From positions 10,375,886-10,439,885 of the forward strand of contig CM053800.1 of the NCBI GenBank assembly GCA_028671895.1: a stretch of 64,000 nucleotides of DNA, in the 5' to 3' direction. Below the pieces are notes generated by a model, which saw only the letters and a program-made list of their open reading frames with translations, ran no database searches and was not told the DNA's origin. The position numbers were made by a program, and so were the translations under genes. This document shows positions 50,381-62,407 of the stretch, in pieces (position 1 is the stretch's first letter; each line of letters opens with the position of its first letter). The stretch is from Oenanthe sinensis (taxonomy: Eukaryota; Streptophyta; Magnoliopsida; Apiales; Apiaceae).

Positions 50381-50417
<37 letters not shown>

Positions 50418-50774
50418 TTCCCCCCAATTATGATGATGATACGCTTTTGTGTTGGTTTATAAATAACTCGATTGCCTCGAGACTTGATAACCTTTAAAAA
50501 AAAACACTTTATTGTATTTTTTAATTAAAAATATTACGAATATTTAAAATTAAAAAATTAATAATTTTGATAAATTAATAAAATTAGTTGATTTTAAAAT
50601 CATTAACTGATAGATTAACCTTATATATTTGAAATATTGACATATATATACACCTACATATGTACACCTGCATTTACTTATTATATAGGATATTAAATAG
50701 CACTGTATAATTGTTTTTTTACTAATAGTATTACTATCCGCAGTAATTATGTATATTTGATTTTTCATATATAA
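50231..50774. other. G-patch gene leader, (CT)n/(TA)n tract and AT-rich DNA
   Basis: A CT then TA microsatellite lies at 50380-50418, about 150 bases upstream of the G-patch start. The rest is AT-rich up to the Helitron end. Confidence 0.6.
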
Positions 50775-52118
50775 CTAGCTTATAACCCGTACAAAACACG
50801 GACGAGATTAATAAATTATATATTAATTATTTTATATGATTTAAATATATAATTTATTTTTTTTATTATATCGGCTATGATAATATAATATATAATAAAA
50901 ATTATTTATGGATAGAATAATAATATTATTTTAATATTCATGAGATTTAATTAATAAGTTGTAATTTCAAGTAGAAGTGAAGTGAAATATGTTATTAGAT
51001 TGTTGTATAAAAAATAATTCACCAATGATAGAATTATATGTAAAAAATATATGTTTTAAAATTAAATTATAATTATATCACCGCATAAAAAAAGTCGTAT
51101 AAAAATAATACTTACGGATGATAAAATGAGTTGTATAAAAAGAGGACTTACTGGACGGATGACCAACTGAACACACTTTTTATTTTTCTTTAAATTTAAT
51201 TAGAAAATTTTTATTAATAAAAAGAGTTACAAATATATTACAAATATTTTAATTAAAATTTAAGTAAAAGAGTATATTTTAATGTCGCTAAAATATAATA
51301 TAATTTTAATATTCAAAAAATTAATTATAAAATTATAATTTTAAATAAATTAAAGTATTTGAGCGATGAGGAAAATTGAAACACGTTAGTAGATTGTGAG
51401 GACAACTATATATTCTAATTAAAAGAGTAGTTTTTTAAAAATAATATAGATATAACATAGTGATAAAATTTAATTAATGTTAACAAAATAATATTATTAT
51501 TTTCATATTCATAAATTTTAATATTCATAGAATATAATTTAAATATAATATAATATTATTCTATCCGAGATGAGTTGTATAAAATGAGGACTATCGGGGG
51601 TTAGAGTTGTATATAAGATGTTGATGTCGGTCTTCTAATTTGAATATACGGATATTGATGGAAATTGGTTGTTCTAGTTTGAACAAAGTTCTTCTAATTT
51701 GATTAGAGCTTGTGTTTTGATAAATAATTTGTGTTATGCGATTAAAATAGAGAAATAGATGGAAACTAAAAAAATGCATATTATTTATCATAAAATTTAA
51801 TGATATATTAAATAAAAATTATAGGATAAACTTTAATGATATATTAAATAAAACTTATAAGATAATTACGATTCGTAAAAAAAATATAGAATATAATTTT
51901 AATATAATATAATATAATCCTATCTTATTATCTTATCTTATATAAAAGGATGACTACTGATGTTAGAGTTGTATGTATGATTATATTCTTTTTAAAATTA
52001 TATTTCCAATGGTTAAAATTGTTTCTATGGTTCACATAAAATTCAACGGTTAAGATATTTTCTATGGTTCTACCATACTAAAAATTTTAACGTTTTGGTT
52101 ATAATAATATAGTATAGA
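50775..52118 (-). mobile_element. Complete non-autonomous Helitron
   Basis: On the minus strand the 5' end is A|TCTATACTATATTATTATAA (from 52118) and the 3' end is a hairpin (CCGTG-ttttg-TACGG, about 50801-50787) followed by TTATAAGCTAG|T (to 50775). These are the TC...CTAG ends inserted between A and T that define Helitrons. It is 1344 bp, AT-rich, with no Rep/helicase frame. Part of it is homologous to 14380-14820. Confidence 0.88.
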
Positions 52119-53668
52119 TAGTATCTTTTTTTAAATAAAATATTATAGAATTGATTTCAGACTATAAAAGATATTGCATATTAAAAATTTTTGTTAAAAA
52201 ATACAGGGAAATAATTTCAAATATATAATATATTTTACAGTTTGAAATCAATTTTATAATACTTTACTTTAAAAAGGACATATTTAAAAGGATATTATAT
52301 GTGAAATATCAAATGTACAGGATTACCAGAAACAAAAAATATGGTGGCGTCATTGATAAAAACGGGTACCGTATAAAATATTCCTATTATATATAATATT
52401 AGAGCAATGCAAAAGAACCAAACAAAAATTATAATAATTATAAATTAGATATACTTTTAAATTTGATAATTTGATAAAATATACTATAATTATTAATGTA
52501 CAGAAATTTGAATGACTACTTATAAATATACATTTCATCTTTAAATAATTTTTCAAGTACTTAAATTTTTTAAATTTTGAACATATACGAGTCATGAAAT
52601 TAAAAATACTACATATTTTTTTATCATCCTAGTTGAATTTTTATTTATAATTTATTATTGTAAAAATGATATAACAATAAATTTAGAAGTAGAAAAAATA
52701 AAGCATTGTAATGAATTAGTTTTTGTGTAAACAACAAAAATAGTGTCCATTTGAAACTATTTTAATGTAAAATCAATTCCAATGAGACACTAAAGTAGTG
52801 TCGAGATAACACTAAATAATTGGAGTGATATCAAATTTTGTGTTAAACATACATTTGGTGTCATCTTGACACAAAATTTGGTGTTCTCTAAAATTCCAAC
52901 TATACCATTATATTGGTTAACAAAAACAAATTTATCTCTTTTAAGTACCAAAACTCAATTTTTTTTATTTTAATAAGTAAAAGATTCCTTATACAGTAGG
53001 ATATAGTGTAACTTCAATTGGAGTTATTTTTTATAAATTATGTAATTTTGACACTAAAATAATGATAAAGTAACACTATTTTAGTGTGACGATGGTCAAG
53101 CCCCTCCAGATCATGCCTTTCGGTTAATATTTGTGAATTTCTCGAGCCTTGAGGTGTCAAACTAATACTGCGAGTCTGCGACCAACAGCTTGTAGAGGAT
53201 GATGATTTTGGCTTTTTCAAGCTTGGGAGGTCATCCGTTCCCGGAACTGAATGGAATTAAATCTTCTAACAAAATTGTGTAGATTGCAGATGGTCAAGAT
53301 TTCAAACAAACAATTAAGATCACATTGCAAAGTGCCAACATATGTGGCTTTCTTTTGTTCATCTTTATACAAATCTACTGTCGAGAAATCATTGTAAGAT
53401 ACTAACCATCTTCTGTTTTTTCCTAGATATATCGAAAATTACACCATTCAAGATACATCAAACATAAACAAGCCATAAGTAAAGAAACAAGAACACATCA
53501 TAACCAAACATATAACCGGTACAAATGTTGCAAGTTTTTTAATTGAAAACTGATGAACCTGACTACTTAGTTACATAACAACATAGTCAGTTTCATGCAT
53601 AGCTATATGTAGAGAGGTAGAGAGAGCGTTTTCCGATTAGTTAAAACATTTTAATTTGATTATAACCA
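52119..53668. other. Intergenic DNA with an AGTGTC/GACACT-rich patch
   Basis: 52740-53095 holds repeated, partly inverted copies of motifs such as GACACTAAA and TTAGTGT, perhaps a decayed MITE. 53100-53260 is less AT-rich than its surroundings but shows no recognisable frame. The right end is 3' sequence of the SUMO gene. Confidence 0.4.
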
Positions 53669-53989
53669 TTAGAAACTAGCTCCACCCACTAGATTAGCCC
53701 AAACATCAATAATATCGTCATTTTCCAGTTCAAACTGGTTAGGAGTTTGGTCGCCACAAACCCTGTCACCGTTTAGATGGAAGCAAATTGACCTATAATC
53801 ACCTAGCTTTCGACGCTCACAGAATGTGATCATAAGCTTTCGTAGTGGTTCATCTCGGTTCATTGTGAAGTAGAAGTCCACCATTCCTTCTTTTTGCACC
53901 TTGATTGTTACTTTTTCATCGTATTCTGTCTTCACATGAACTCCACTTGAATTCTCAGCACCATTACTTGAGTCATTTGCTCTCTCCAT
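53669..53989 (-). CDS. Divergent intronless SUMO protein
   Basis: A 106-residue single-exon frame with a SUMO fold: flexible N-tail (1-26), ubiquitin-like domain (KVTIKVQKEGMVDFYF; LMITFCERRKLGDY; DRVCGDQTPNQFELENDDII) and the di-glycine at 102-103 followed by a three-residue tail (ASF) that a SUMO protease would remove. It differs from canonical plant SUMO1/2: VGG replaces QTGG, and the DAM-type strand is DVWANL. The N-tail has VKTE around Lys20, a consensus sumoylation site like that of animal SUMO2/3. Plant SUMO genes normally have introns, so this may be an old retrocopy. It is open with no lesion, so a working protein is plausible. Confidence 0.88.
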   Translation of the reverse strand: MERANDSSNGAENSSGVHVKTEYDEKVTIKVQKEGMVDFYFTMNRDEPLRKLMITFCERRKLGDYRSICFHLNGDRVCGDQTPNQFELENDDIIDVWANLVGGASF

Positions 53990-54503
53990 TTCTTCTTCAC
54001 TCTCCTTCTACAGCTCCAGATTACAACATCTAAATCTGTTGGAAATCACAATTCGCAAAACCACAATTATATTCTAATATATGATCCAATTACAAAAACG
54101 ATGGAAACCAAACCAAATAACGAAACAAATATGAAGGTCAAACAATATAAACAATCACTAAAAACAAATTGATCTAAAGATAGAGTAATAAGACTTAGCT
54201 ATACTTTCACTTTATCAGTTAATAAAATTATAAAGAGAATCAGCTGAGTCGTCAAGCCCTTCGAGAAGACTTGATTGTTTTTGAAGAGAATTTCGCTCCA
54301 CCTAACTATGTTGGGATACTGCGAATACACTAACAGGATAAAACAACAACAACACAGACCGGTAGAGTGTAACGACGACCACACCTTAGTTCGCCCAAAA
54401 TCTATATATTTATTATATGTATGTATATGTGAGGGAGTGAGAGAAAAAAACAAGAGGAAGAAGAGATACTTTAGGATTTTTCTTCTTTTTATCCATCTTA
54501 TAT

Positions 54504-54508
<5 letters not shown>

Positions 54509-54558
<50 letters not shown>
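54509..54558. repeat. (CA)n(TA)n microsatellite in the 3' LTR
   Basis: The shorter counterpart is at 60393-60422 in the 5' LTR. The length difference arose after insertion. Confidence 0.92.
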
Positions 54559-54800
54559 GTAGAGATCTAGAGAAAAATTTTTAGATATGAAACTTAGAGA
54601 CCATTATCTACACCGTTCATTATAATAGTAGCTTAGTTTCCAAATATATGTAAATAAATGTCAAACAATTGAAAAGGAAACTAATATTCTAATTTAATAT
54701 AAACCATCAGATCAATTAGAAATCAACGGTTGATAAAAGTACCTTAATTTTCTCCAAAATATTGGTTTTCTTTTGAGCATTCTTCTATATATATATATAT
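54558..54800. mobile_element. MITE-like insertion in the 3' LTR
   Basis: It is absent from the other LTR. Its ends (TATAGTAGAGATCTAGAGAA and the reverse complement of its right side, TATAGAAGAATGCTCAAAAG) are imperfect inverted repeats. It lies in a (TA)n tract, so the target duplication is ambiguous. It has no coding sequence. It inserted after the retrotransposon. Confidence 0.72.
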
Positions 54801-55331
54801 CAATTATAAAATACTAATATATATTATATTATATTATATATTTCCATATATGAGCCTTAATTATTATAATAAAATAATAATCCTTACTTATATATATATA
54901 ATATATAAATACATATATATATATTATGTATTTCACTAGTCAAATAAAAAACTCCAGCTCAAGGGTCTGAACATAAGACTCAGGGCCCTGAACCACCAAA
55001 ACATCGCTTCCTCAAGTAAAGTACCAGCCACTTGTTCAGGACCCTGCACAGGGCCCTGAAGGTCACCTCAGGGTCCTGAAGGTTGCCTCAGGGGGTCCTG
55101 AACTACCAGAAATTTTTTCACTTTGATTTTATGAACATTTGACTAGTCAAATTCAATATACAAGAATGCCTCTTTTTCATTATTTCCCTATGAATTCCAC
55201 TAAAAAATTATCTTAGAACCTTACATGAAAGTTTAAGTCCTCATAACAAGGAACAACCTTCAACCATTAGATTTCGGTAATTACATCAACAACCTAATGA
55301 AAATAGGCCTCAAACTTTTCAATTTCTAACA

Positions 55332-55342
55332 ATCCCCCACAA
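55332..55342 (-). other. Polypurine tract of the Copia element
   Basis: On the minus strand GTGGGGGAT lies directly against the 3' LTR start, as expected for plus-strand priming. Confidence 0.75.
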
Positions 55343-56049
55343 ATCCATAGCAAAAATGCATATAGGATTTTATCATGACATGTTTTTCAGAGTCGGTACC
55401 CTTCCGAGTTTGAACCCTCCTAAGTCCTCTACTTCGATGGTCACCGGATCTAGATGGAATATTTCAGCTTGAATCTCTATCCATTTGATGTAACCACACT
55501 CCATAGACGATGACATGTCAAAGGCTATGGTTATGAACTATGTCTTTGAGACGTTAATGGTCTTGTCTCGATCCTGTTCGTCGAATGCTTCGAGGAATAA
55601 CCCTTTCCTCTAATTGCGAGCTCACAATAACATTCGTTTAGCTGGGCATCTCCAGAGATCTTAAAACTCTTGCTATACTTGCAGTATTAGTAACTTATAG
55701 GTTTACAGGGGATAGACTTCATATACATAAGTATCAATCTATTTTAAGGTACAACCGACTCACCCTTATGACTTGTTATTACCACATTAAATATACTTAG
55801 ATGAATCTCCTCTCAGCTGTATTGGGTTTCCATCATAAATGAATCATGTTGGGTTATCAGTCTCATCCCCAACCTCGACTTAAGGACTACAACATGCTCA
55901 AGACCTTTAATCAAATGATCATCTATATAATCTTGAGTTACAATGAACTAAATAGCCATGATCCTATCAGACATTAAACCCCTTATAGACTTGAGTCTAA
56001 CTGGGATGTGTCTCTTTATTTTTGCGTTATATTTTCTACTGCTTATCTT

Positions 56050-57360
56050 GTCGATGTTGTACGACTATCATAATGAATAGTAATAGTAGGAAACGGTCTG
56101 CTTACTATAGGAATCACGGACATAAGTCCATGCAACTATCCAGCCTCCATCCCCATGACATCTAATGCACACAACTCAGCCTCAAAAGTAGACCAAGTTA
56201 CAATAGTTTGTCTAGTAGACTTCTAGGATATTGCTCCACCCGCTAAGGTAAACACATATCCAGTCACTCCATTGGAACCAGATTTCTTAGCTATCCAACT
56301 CGCATCCCTATACCCTTCAAGTACACCAGGACGTCTCCTATAGTGCAACCCAAGGTATATGGTACCTTTCAGATATCTAAGAACTCTATCAAGAGCCTCT
56401 CAATGAGTCTTATTTGGACAACTTGTATATCTAGCTAACTTAGACACAAAATAAGAAATGTCTGGTCTAGTACCGTTAGCAAGATACTGCAAACTCCCAA
56501 TAATCTGAGAATACCTTAACTGAGACACATGAACTCCTGACTTATTCGTGACAAGAGTAACTTTTGAATCATATGGTGTGTTTGCGATTCTACAATTTGA
56601 ATAAGCATATTCTCAAGTATAGATTTCTCTATATAATGAGATTGTGACAAGGTTATTCCATCAGCTGACTGAGTCAGCTTGATACCAAGAATCACACTAG
56701 CATCGCCCATATCTTTCATTTCAAAGTGCATTTTCAAAAAACTTTTTGTCTCGTTAATAATCTCAATATTGGTTCCAAACAACAAAATATCATCAACATA
56801 CATGCACAACACAATACTCATATTACCTCTAACCTTATAGTAGACACACTTGTTACTTTCATTAACTAAAAAATCATAAGCTAAAATAGTTTCATAAAAC
56901 TTTTTATGCCAGTCTCTAAGAGCTTGTTTCAGGCCATAGATAGATTTGACTAATTTACACACTTTTCATTCATTACCAGATGCAATAAATCCCTCAAGCT
57001 GATCCATATAAATCTCTTTTTCAAGATCACCATGAAAAAAAGCTGTCTTTACATCTATTTGATGGATGATAAGACCATGTATGGACGTTAATGCTACAAG
57101 CATTCTGATTGTTGTCATTCGTGCAGCAAGAGACTAAATATCAAAGTAATCAATTCCTTCCCTTTGCCTAAAGCCCTTTGCAACCAACTTGGCCTTATAC
57201 TTATCAATTGAGCCATCCGGTTTCAATTTCCTTTTAAAAATCCATTTACATCCTATAGTAGTACACCCACGAGGGAGATCAACTAATTCACATGTCCATT
57301 AAAGACAATAAAATCCATTTCACTCTTTACAACGCCTTTCCAATGCCTTGATTTTGAAGA
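56050..57360 (-). pseudogene. Copia reverse transcriptase and RNase H, broken
   Basis: An open stretch at 56962-56516 carries the RT catalytic block (CMYVDDILLFG). Sequence on both sides is RT-like, followed by the RNase H region (the TFEAELCALDV-like catalytic Glu motif near 56185). The frame changes several times and has stops near 56965, 56515 and 57360. Confidence 0.88.
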
Positions 57361-57369
57361 ATCCATGGC

Positions 57370-58245
57370 TTATTGAAAATTCAAAGATTCATCCTCGACA
57401 TTGTAAGTGATAAAATCACTTCTAAAGTCCTTGACAACCTTAGTACACTTACTCCTTCTAGGTTCATCTACTTCATTATTAGTAGAGCTACTAGTAGGAC
57501 CTACCCCCACATTTGTCATCATTTCCACTTGATCAGGAATGGAACTAGATATACGATTATGATCATCATCAGACATACTCTGAGGTATACCAGTCTTCAT
57601 GGGGAACACTTCCTCAAAGAAAGTTGCATCACAAAATTCAACTATAGTGTTGGCCATAATTCCATCAATGTCAGATTTTAGTACTAAAAATCTCATAGCA
57701 GTTGTGGTCTTAACATAGCCCAGAAAGATCGCATCACTAGTTTTGGGTCCTAGTTTCTTTCTCTTGTGTTCTGGGACAAACACATTTGTCAAGCACCCCC
57801 ATACATAAAGATATTTCAAACTAGTCTTTTTGTATTTCCATAATTCAAAAGGTGTCTTATCCATATATTTCAGAGGGACTCTATTTAGAATATGGCAAGC
57901 CGTATTCAGAGCCTCTCCCCACATGTACTTAGGCAACCCATAATTAATAAGTATAATGTTAATCATATTTTTAAATGTTTTGTTCTTTTGTTCTGCCACT
58001 CCATTAGACTCAGGTGTTTACGGTGGAGTTACCTCATGAACTATACCACTGCTTTTGCAAAATTCATCAAACGAGGTACTCGTGTACTCACCACCTCTAT
58101 CAGATCTCAATCTTTTAAGTATCTTACCAGTTTGAGTTTCAGCTTTATTTTTGTACATAATAAAATTTTCAAGTGCTTCATCTTTATGTTTAAGCAAATA
58201 AACATAACAATATCTATTACAATCATCTATAAAGGTAATAAAATA
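57370..58245 (-). pseudogene. Copia integrase, broken
   Basis: 57999-57370 is open and holds the integrase C-terminal half (YMWGEALNTACHILNRVP; FLGY motif near 57720). The catalytic-core start (58240-58000) is in other frames. A stop near 58016 separates them. Confidence 0.87.
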
Positions 58246-59867
58246 TCATTTATTTTCTTTAGTCAGCATGCCATTAAACTCACATACGTCAGTGTGAACT
58301 AAATCCAATATTTCATAATCCTTCACAACATTATGAAAAGGTTTTCTTATTTGTTTAGCCATCACACATACTTGACATTTAGATTTCTTATTAATAGCAT
58401 GCTTTGGAATAAACTCTAAATTCATAATATTATTTAGAGCACCAAAATTTAAATGACCAAGATGAGAGTGCCATAAATAAGATGATTCAACACAATTAAT
58501 AGAAGGGGAAACACTTTCATTAATTAAACCACTATGCAAAGGTTTAACATTAATTAAAAATAAACCATCAGACATATAACCTTTACCAAAGAAAACCCCA
58601 ATATGTGTAATAACTATTTTATTACACTTCAAAGAAAGTTCAAATCCATCCTTAACTAAACAAGACCCACTTATGATATTCCTACGAATTTCAGGAACAT
58701 GATGCACATTAGTCAAGGATAGAATACGCCGAGAAGTAAACTTCAAGTCCACGTTTCCTGTTCTATGTACTTGTGCAACACTAGCATTCCTTATCTTCAT
58801 TGTCTTCCCATGAATTTGTTGATAAAATACAAACAAAGTTTTATCAGCACAAATGTGCACATTAGCTCCAGTATCAACCAACCATTCATGAGACAAATAA
58901 GTGGATAGTAGTATAGGATTGTAGGTAACATACCCGTCATTAGATTCAGAAGCACCAGCTTCACCAATAATCATGTTAGCCATAGGCCCCGCAGTGGTTC
59001 CAAGTCCAAGAACATTATTTGATTGAGCTACCACATCAGATTTCATGGCTTTCTTATTCGGTTTCTTAGCCTTGTTGTTATCTATATCAGGTTTAGTGTT
59101 ACTCTTCTTTGTGTTCAACTTTCTTTTCATACCAACTGTTACTACATTCACCTTCATGCTCCCACTTTCAACGGGCATCACATGTCCTTGTTTGGACTTG
59201 TGTTGCTCCTGAACAGAGATGTCCAATATCAGGTTAGTCCAAGTGATCTCTCCCTTCTGCCTTTTCAGGGAAAGAGCAAACTCTTCCCAAGACCTATGAA
59301 GCTTTTCAATCACGGACATTACCTGAAGTTTTTCAGAAAGATCCATGTCGGACTCCTTCAATGCATGGACAAACATCTCAAACTCATGCACTTGCTCAGT
59401 CAAGGATTTCGTATCCACCATCTTGAAATCATGGAACTTAGCCACAAAATACTTTTCAAGACCCTGAGAATCAGTATTATGTGTCTACTCCAGCTTTTCC
59501 CATAAAAGCTTAGCATTATAGACATCTGATGAATAAACATCAAATAGAGTGTTCGCTAAAGCTGCAAGAATTGCAGCCCTAGCCACTCCATCTTTCTCAG
59601 CCCACATTGCATAAGCTTTCACAGTCTCAGTATTTCCTTGATCAACAACATGTGGATTATACTATACCACCAGCCATAGACCCTTAACCGTTAACCACAA
59701 CTTCATTTTCTTTTGACAGCGTAAAAAGCCGACACACCACTGAATTTCTTAGGCATGCCCGAGAGATCAGTGGGTTGTGGGAAATAATACGTGGTCCAAT
59801 CAATAGTGGGTATAACACCACCAGCAGATTGAGTACCGTCAATAGGAGCATCAATTTCATTAACCAT
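58246..59867 (-). pseudogene. Copia gag and protease, broken
   Basis: Gag starts at an ATG at 59867. It is interrupted by nonsense changes, one near 59490 and another near 59660, and runs open from 59445 to 58246. Seen: a UBN2-type gag part, the aspartic protease site (WLVDTGANVHI, near 58870) and the gag-pre-integrase block (YLWHSHLGHLNFGAL). The CCHC knuckle expected between gag and protease is not visible, so it is lost or highly diverged. Confidence 0.87.
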
Positions 59868-59909
59868 CTTGCAATTGATCAATTAACAGAATGATATATG
59901 GTCCATGAT

Positions 59910-60391
59910 TGTTGGAAATAACAATTCGCAAAACCACAATTATATTCTAATATTTGATCCCAATTAGAAGAACGATGGTAACCAAACCAAATAACGAAAC
60001 AAATATGAAGGTCAAACAATATAAACAATCAGTAACAACAAATTGATCTAAAGAGAGAGTAAGAAAGCTTAGCTATAATGTCGCTTTATTAATTAATAAA
60101 ATTAATAAGAGAATCAGCTGAGTCGTCAAGCCCTTCAAAAAGACTTGACTATTCTTGAAGAGATTTTTGCCCCACCTAGTTGTGTTGGGATACCGCGAAT
60201 TCACTCCTAGGATAAAACAACAATAACACAATTCTGGCACAGACCGGTAGAGTTTAACGGCGATCACACCTCAGTTCGCCCAAAATCTATGTATCTCTTA
60301 TATGTATGTATATGTGAGGGAGTGAGAGAAAAAACCAAGAGGAAGAAGAGAGGCTCTAGGGTTTTTCTTCTTTTTATCCATCTTGTATATT

Positions 60392-60422
<31 letters not shown>

Positions 60423-60940
60423 CAATTATAAAATACCAATATATATTGTATTATATATTTCCATATATAAGCCTTAATTATTATAATAAAATAATAATCC
60501 TTACTCATATATATAATATATAAATACATATATATTATGTATTTCACTAGTCAAATAAAAGGCTCAGCTCAAGGGACTGAACATAAGACTCAGGGCCTTG
60601 AACCACCAAAATATCACTTCCTCAAGTAAAGTATCAGTCACTTGTTCAGGACCCTGCTTAGGGCCTTGAAGGCCCCCTCAGGGTCCTGAAGGTATCCTCA
60701 GGGGGTCCTGAATTATCATAAAATTTTCCACTTGATTTTGTGAACATTTGACTAGTCAAATTCAATATACAAGAATGATTCTTTTTCATTATTTCTCTAT
60801 GGATTCCACTAAGAAATTATCTTAAAACCATACATGAAAGTTTAAGTCCTCATAACAAGGAACAACCTTCCACCATTAGATTTTGGAAATTACATCAAGA
60901 GCCTAATGAAAATAGGCCTCAAACTTTCCAATTTCTAACA
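59910..60940 (-). mobile_element. 5' LTR of the Copia element
   Basis: 1031 bp, TG...CA ends, lacking the MITE found in the 3' LTR. It shows scattered substitutions and small indels against its partner, so the insertion is not very recent. Confidence 0.93.
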
Positions 60941-60945
60941 AAATC

Positions 60946-62307
60946 TACATTTATTTATATTCAAATACTGAAGTTTGCTAGTTTTCACAAGACTCATTTT
61001 ACCCATGATGGAACTATAATTCCACCAGATACATTGTATTTTAATTACTTTTTGAATGATAGAATGGTAACTGCAATCTTCAATTGATGAACAATTTAAA
61101 AAAAGATAATATTATTATGCATGTCAGAGGCATTCTACTACTCTGCTGATGGGTGAGGTGAAGCTTCTATCCAGACAATTGTATTAGAAAATCTTGAATT
61201 TGTCTGCTTTATTAGCTAACGTGCAATAATATATCTTCATTATTTGAACTTTGTGAGCAAGAGTATTCATCAAGCAGAAATGTGTTTAAAATTTTCTACT
61301 TTTAATATTCTAAATTACTTGCATCTTTCTCTACTCTTTTTTTTTTTCTTATTTTTCTATGCCTGGCTACCTCCCTTTTTATATCTATGAAGGGTCCAAG
61401 TCCCAAGCGATTTAAGTAAACTTTTAGAGAAATTTTTGATGTCCATTTAAAAAGGTTCAACACTTTGGAACCCTCCTAAGCTTCAGATAGCCAGATCCTT
61501 AAAAATACTCCATAACCTCTAATGACTCATATGACCACTTCATTACTATTACTAGTATCTTGAATTTCTGATAAGAAGATGTCTAGTTTGCAGAATGACA
61601 GTATTATAACCTACCAATTAAAGTCGGCACTTCACTTCAAAGTCTGATCTTCATTCAAACTTGCAATTCAACACTCTTTAAAAAATATCAACACAAGCAA
61701 CTATTTACAATATTTGAATTTGTCCAACAATCAAATTTGTGGTATAATTTTTGACTTTTCAAGGGATCAAACGTAATCTTGCTCGACATTACCAGCATCA
61801 AAATTACATGGAATATTTCAAGCCTAAAATTAAACCTGATCAAACTAGAATTGGTGAATATTTTAATTTCAAAGAAATCAAAAGACATGAACAATTCAAC
61901 AAGCTAGCCTAGTTTCACAACTTTAGTTGTAATTAGCCTTGTCGATAAATAGACTAAACATAAATTAAGAGCATGTATGCAACTTCAGGATCAACACTTG
62001 CAAACTATTTAATATCTTCGATGGAGTTTTGTTTCCTAGTTTATCATCACTTTAATTAGAAATGTTGTTTCTTTATTTGCTTTCTCAAGATAATATCAAA
62101 ATCTCCAATTCAAGAACATCCAAAAAAACATATCGGATGTAAAAGCAGAGCAATCAAATCTAAACACATATATTCCGAACCATAATATATAATCAGTAGT
62201 TTAATTTCATGCATAGTTCCAGATACAAGAATAAATATAATACCTCTAGTTGATAATTCATAAGCATCAATTATAAAAGACTTCATTTGAAATAATCAGG
62301 AGCACCA
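60946..62307. other. Intergenic DNA, former upstream region of the SUMO gene
   Basis: Before the Copia insertion this stretch was directly upstream of the SUMO leader. I see no gene in it. Confidence 0.5.
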
Positions 62308-62407
62308 TTTAGGAGTTTGGTTGCCCGTAATTCTGTCACCATTTAGATGAAACCTAATAGACCTGTAATCACCTAGTTTGTGACGCTCACAATATGTGAT
62401 CATAAGG
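62308..62407 (-). pseudogene. SUMO gene fragment
   Basis: About 31 codons (MITYCERHKLGDYRSIRFHL, then NGDRITGNQTP) match residues 53-83 of the SUMO at 53669-53989, and the DNA is also closely similar. Both sides are unrelated. No start, di-glycine or second half is present. Confidence 0.85.

Larger units (their letters stand above)
54036..55331 (-). mobile_element. 3' LTR of the Copia element, carrying a nested MITE
   Basis: It matches the 5' LTR along its length except for a longer (CA)n/(TA)n tract and a 240-bp insertion at about 54558-54800. It points toward the SUMO gene 42 bp away. The segment 54958-55105 repeats CAGGGCCCTGAA/TCAGGACCCTG motifs. Confidence 0.92.
54036..60940 (-). mobile_element. 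Full-length, decayed Copia retrotransposon
   Basis: The two LTRs (54036-55331 and 59910-60940) start TGTTGGAAAT and end TTTCTAACA. A 5-bp duplication AAATC flanks the whole element (54031-54035 and 60941-60945), so this is one insertion. Coding order on the minus strand is gag, protease, integrase, RT, RNase H, the Copia order. Stops and frameshifts break every part, so it is not autonomous. A purine-rich tract (GTGGGGGAT) adjoins the 3' LTR. The site downstream of the 5' LTR (ATGGACCATATATC) is only a poor match to the usual Met-tRNA primer site. Confidence 0.95.

Noticed and set aside
54199..54559. Overlapping frames on both strands in the 3' LTR
   Set aside because: They include (CA)n/(TG)n repeats and lie entirely in the LTR.
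59023..59505. 160-codon plus-strand frame
   Set aside because: Opposite the Copia gag-protease region; a shadow.
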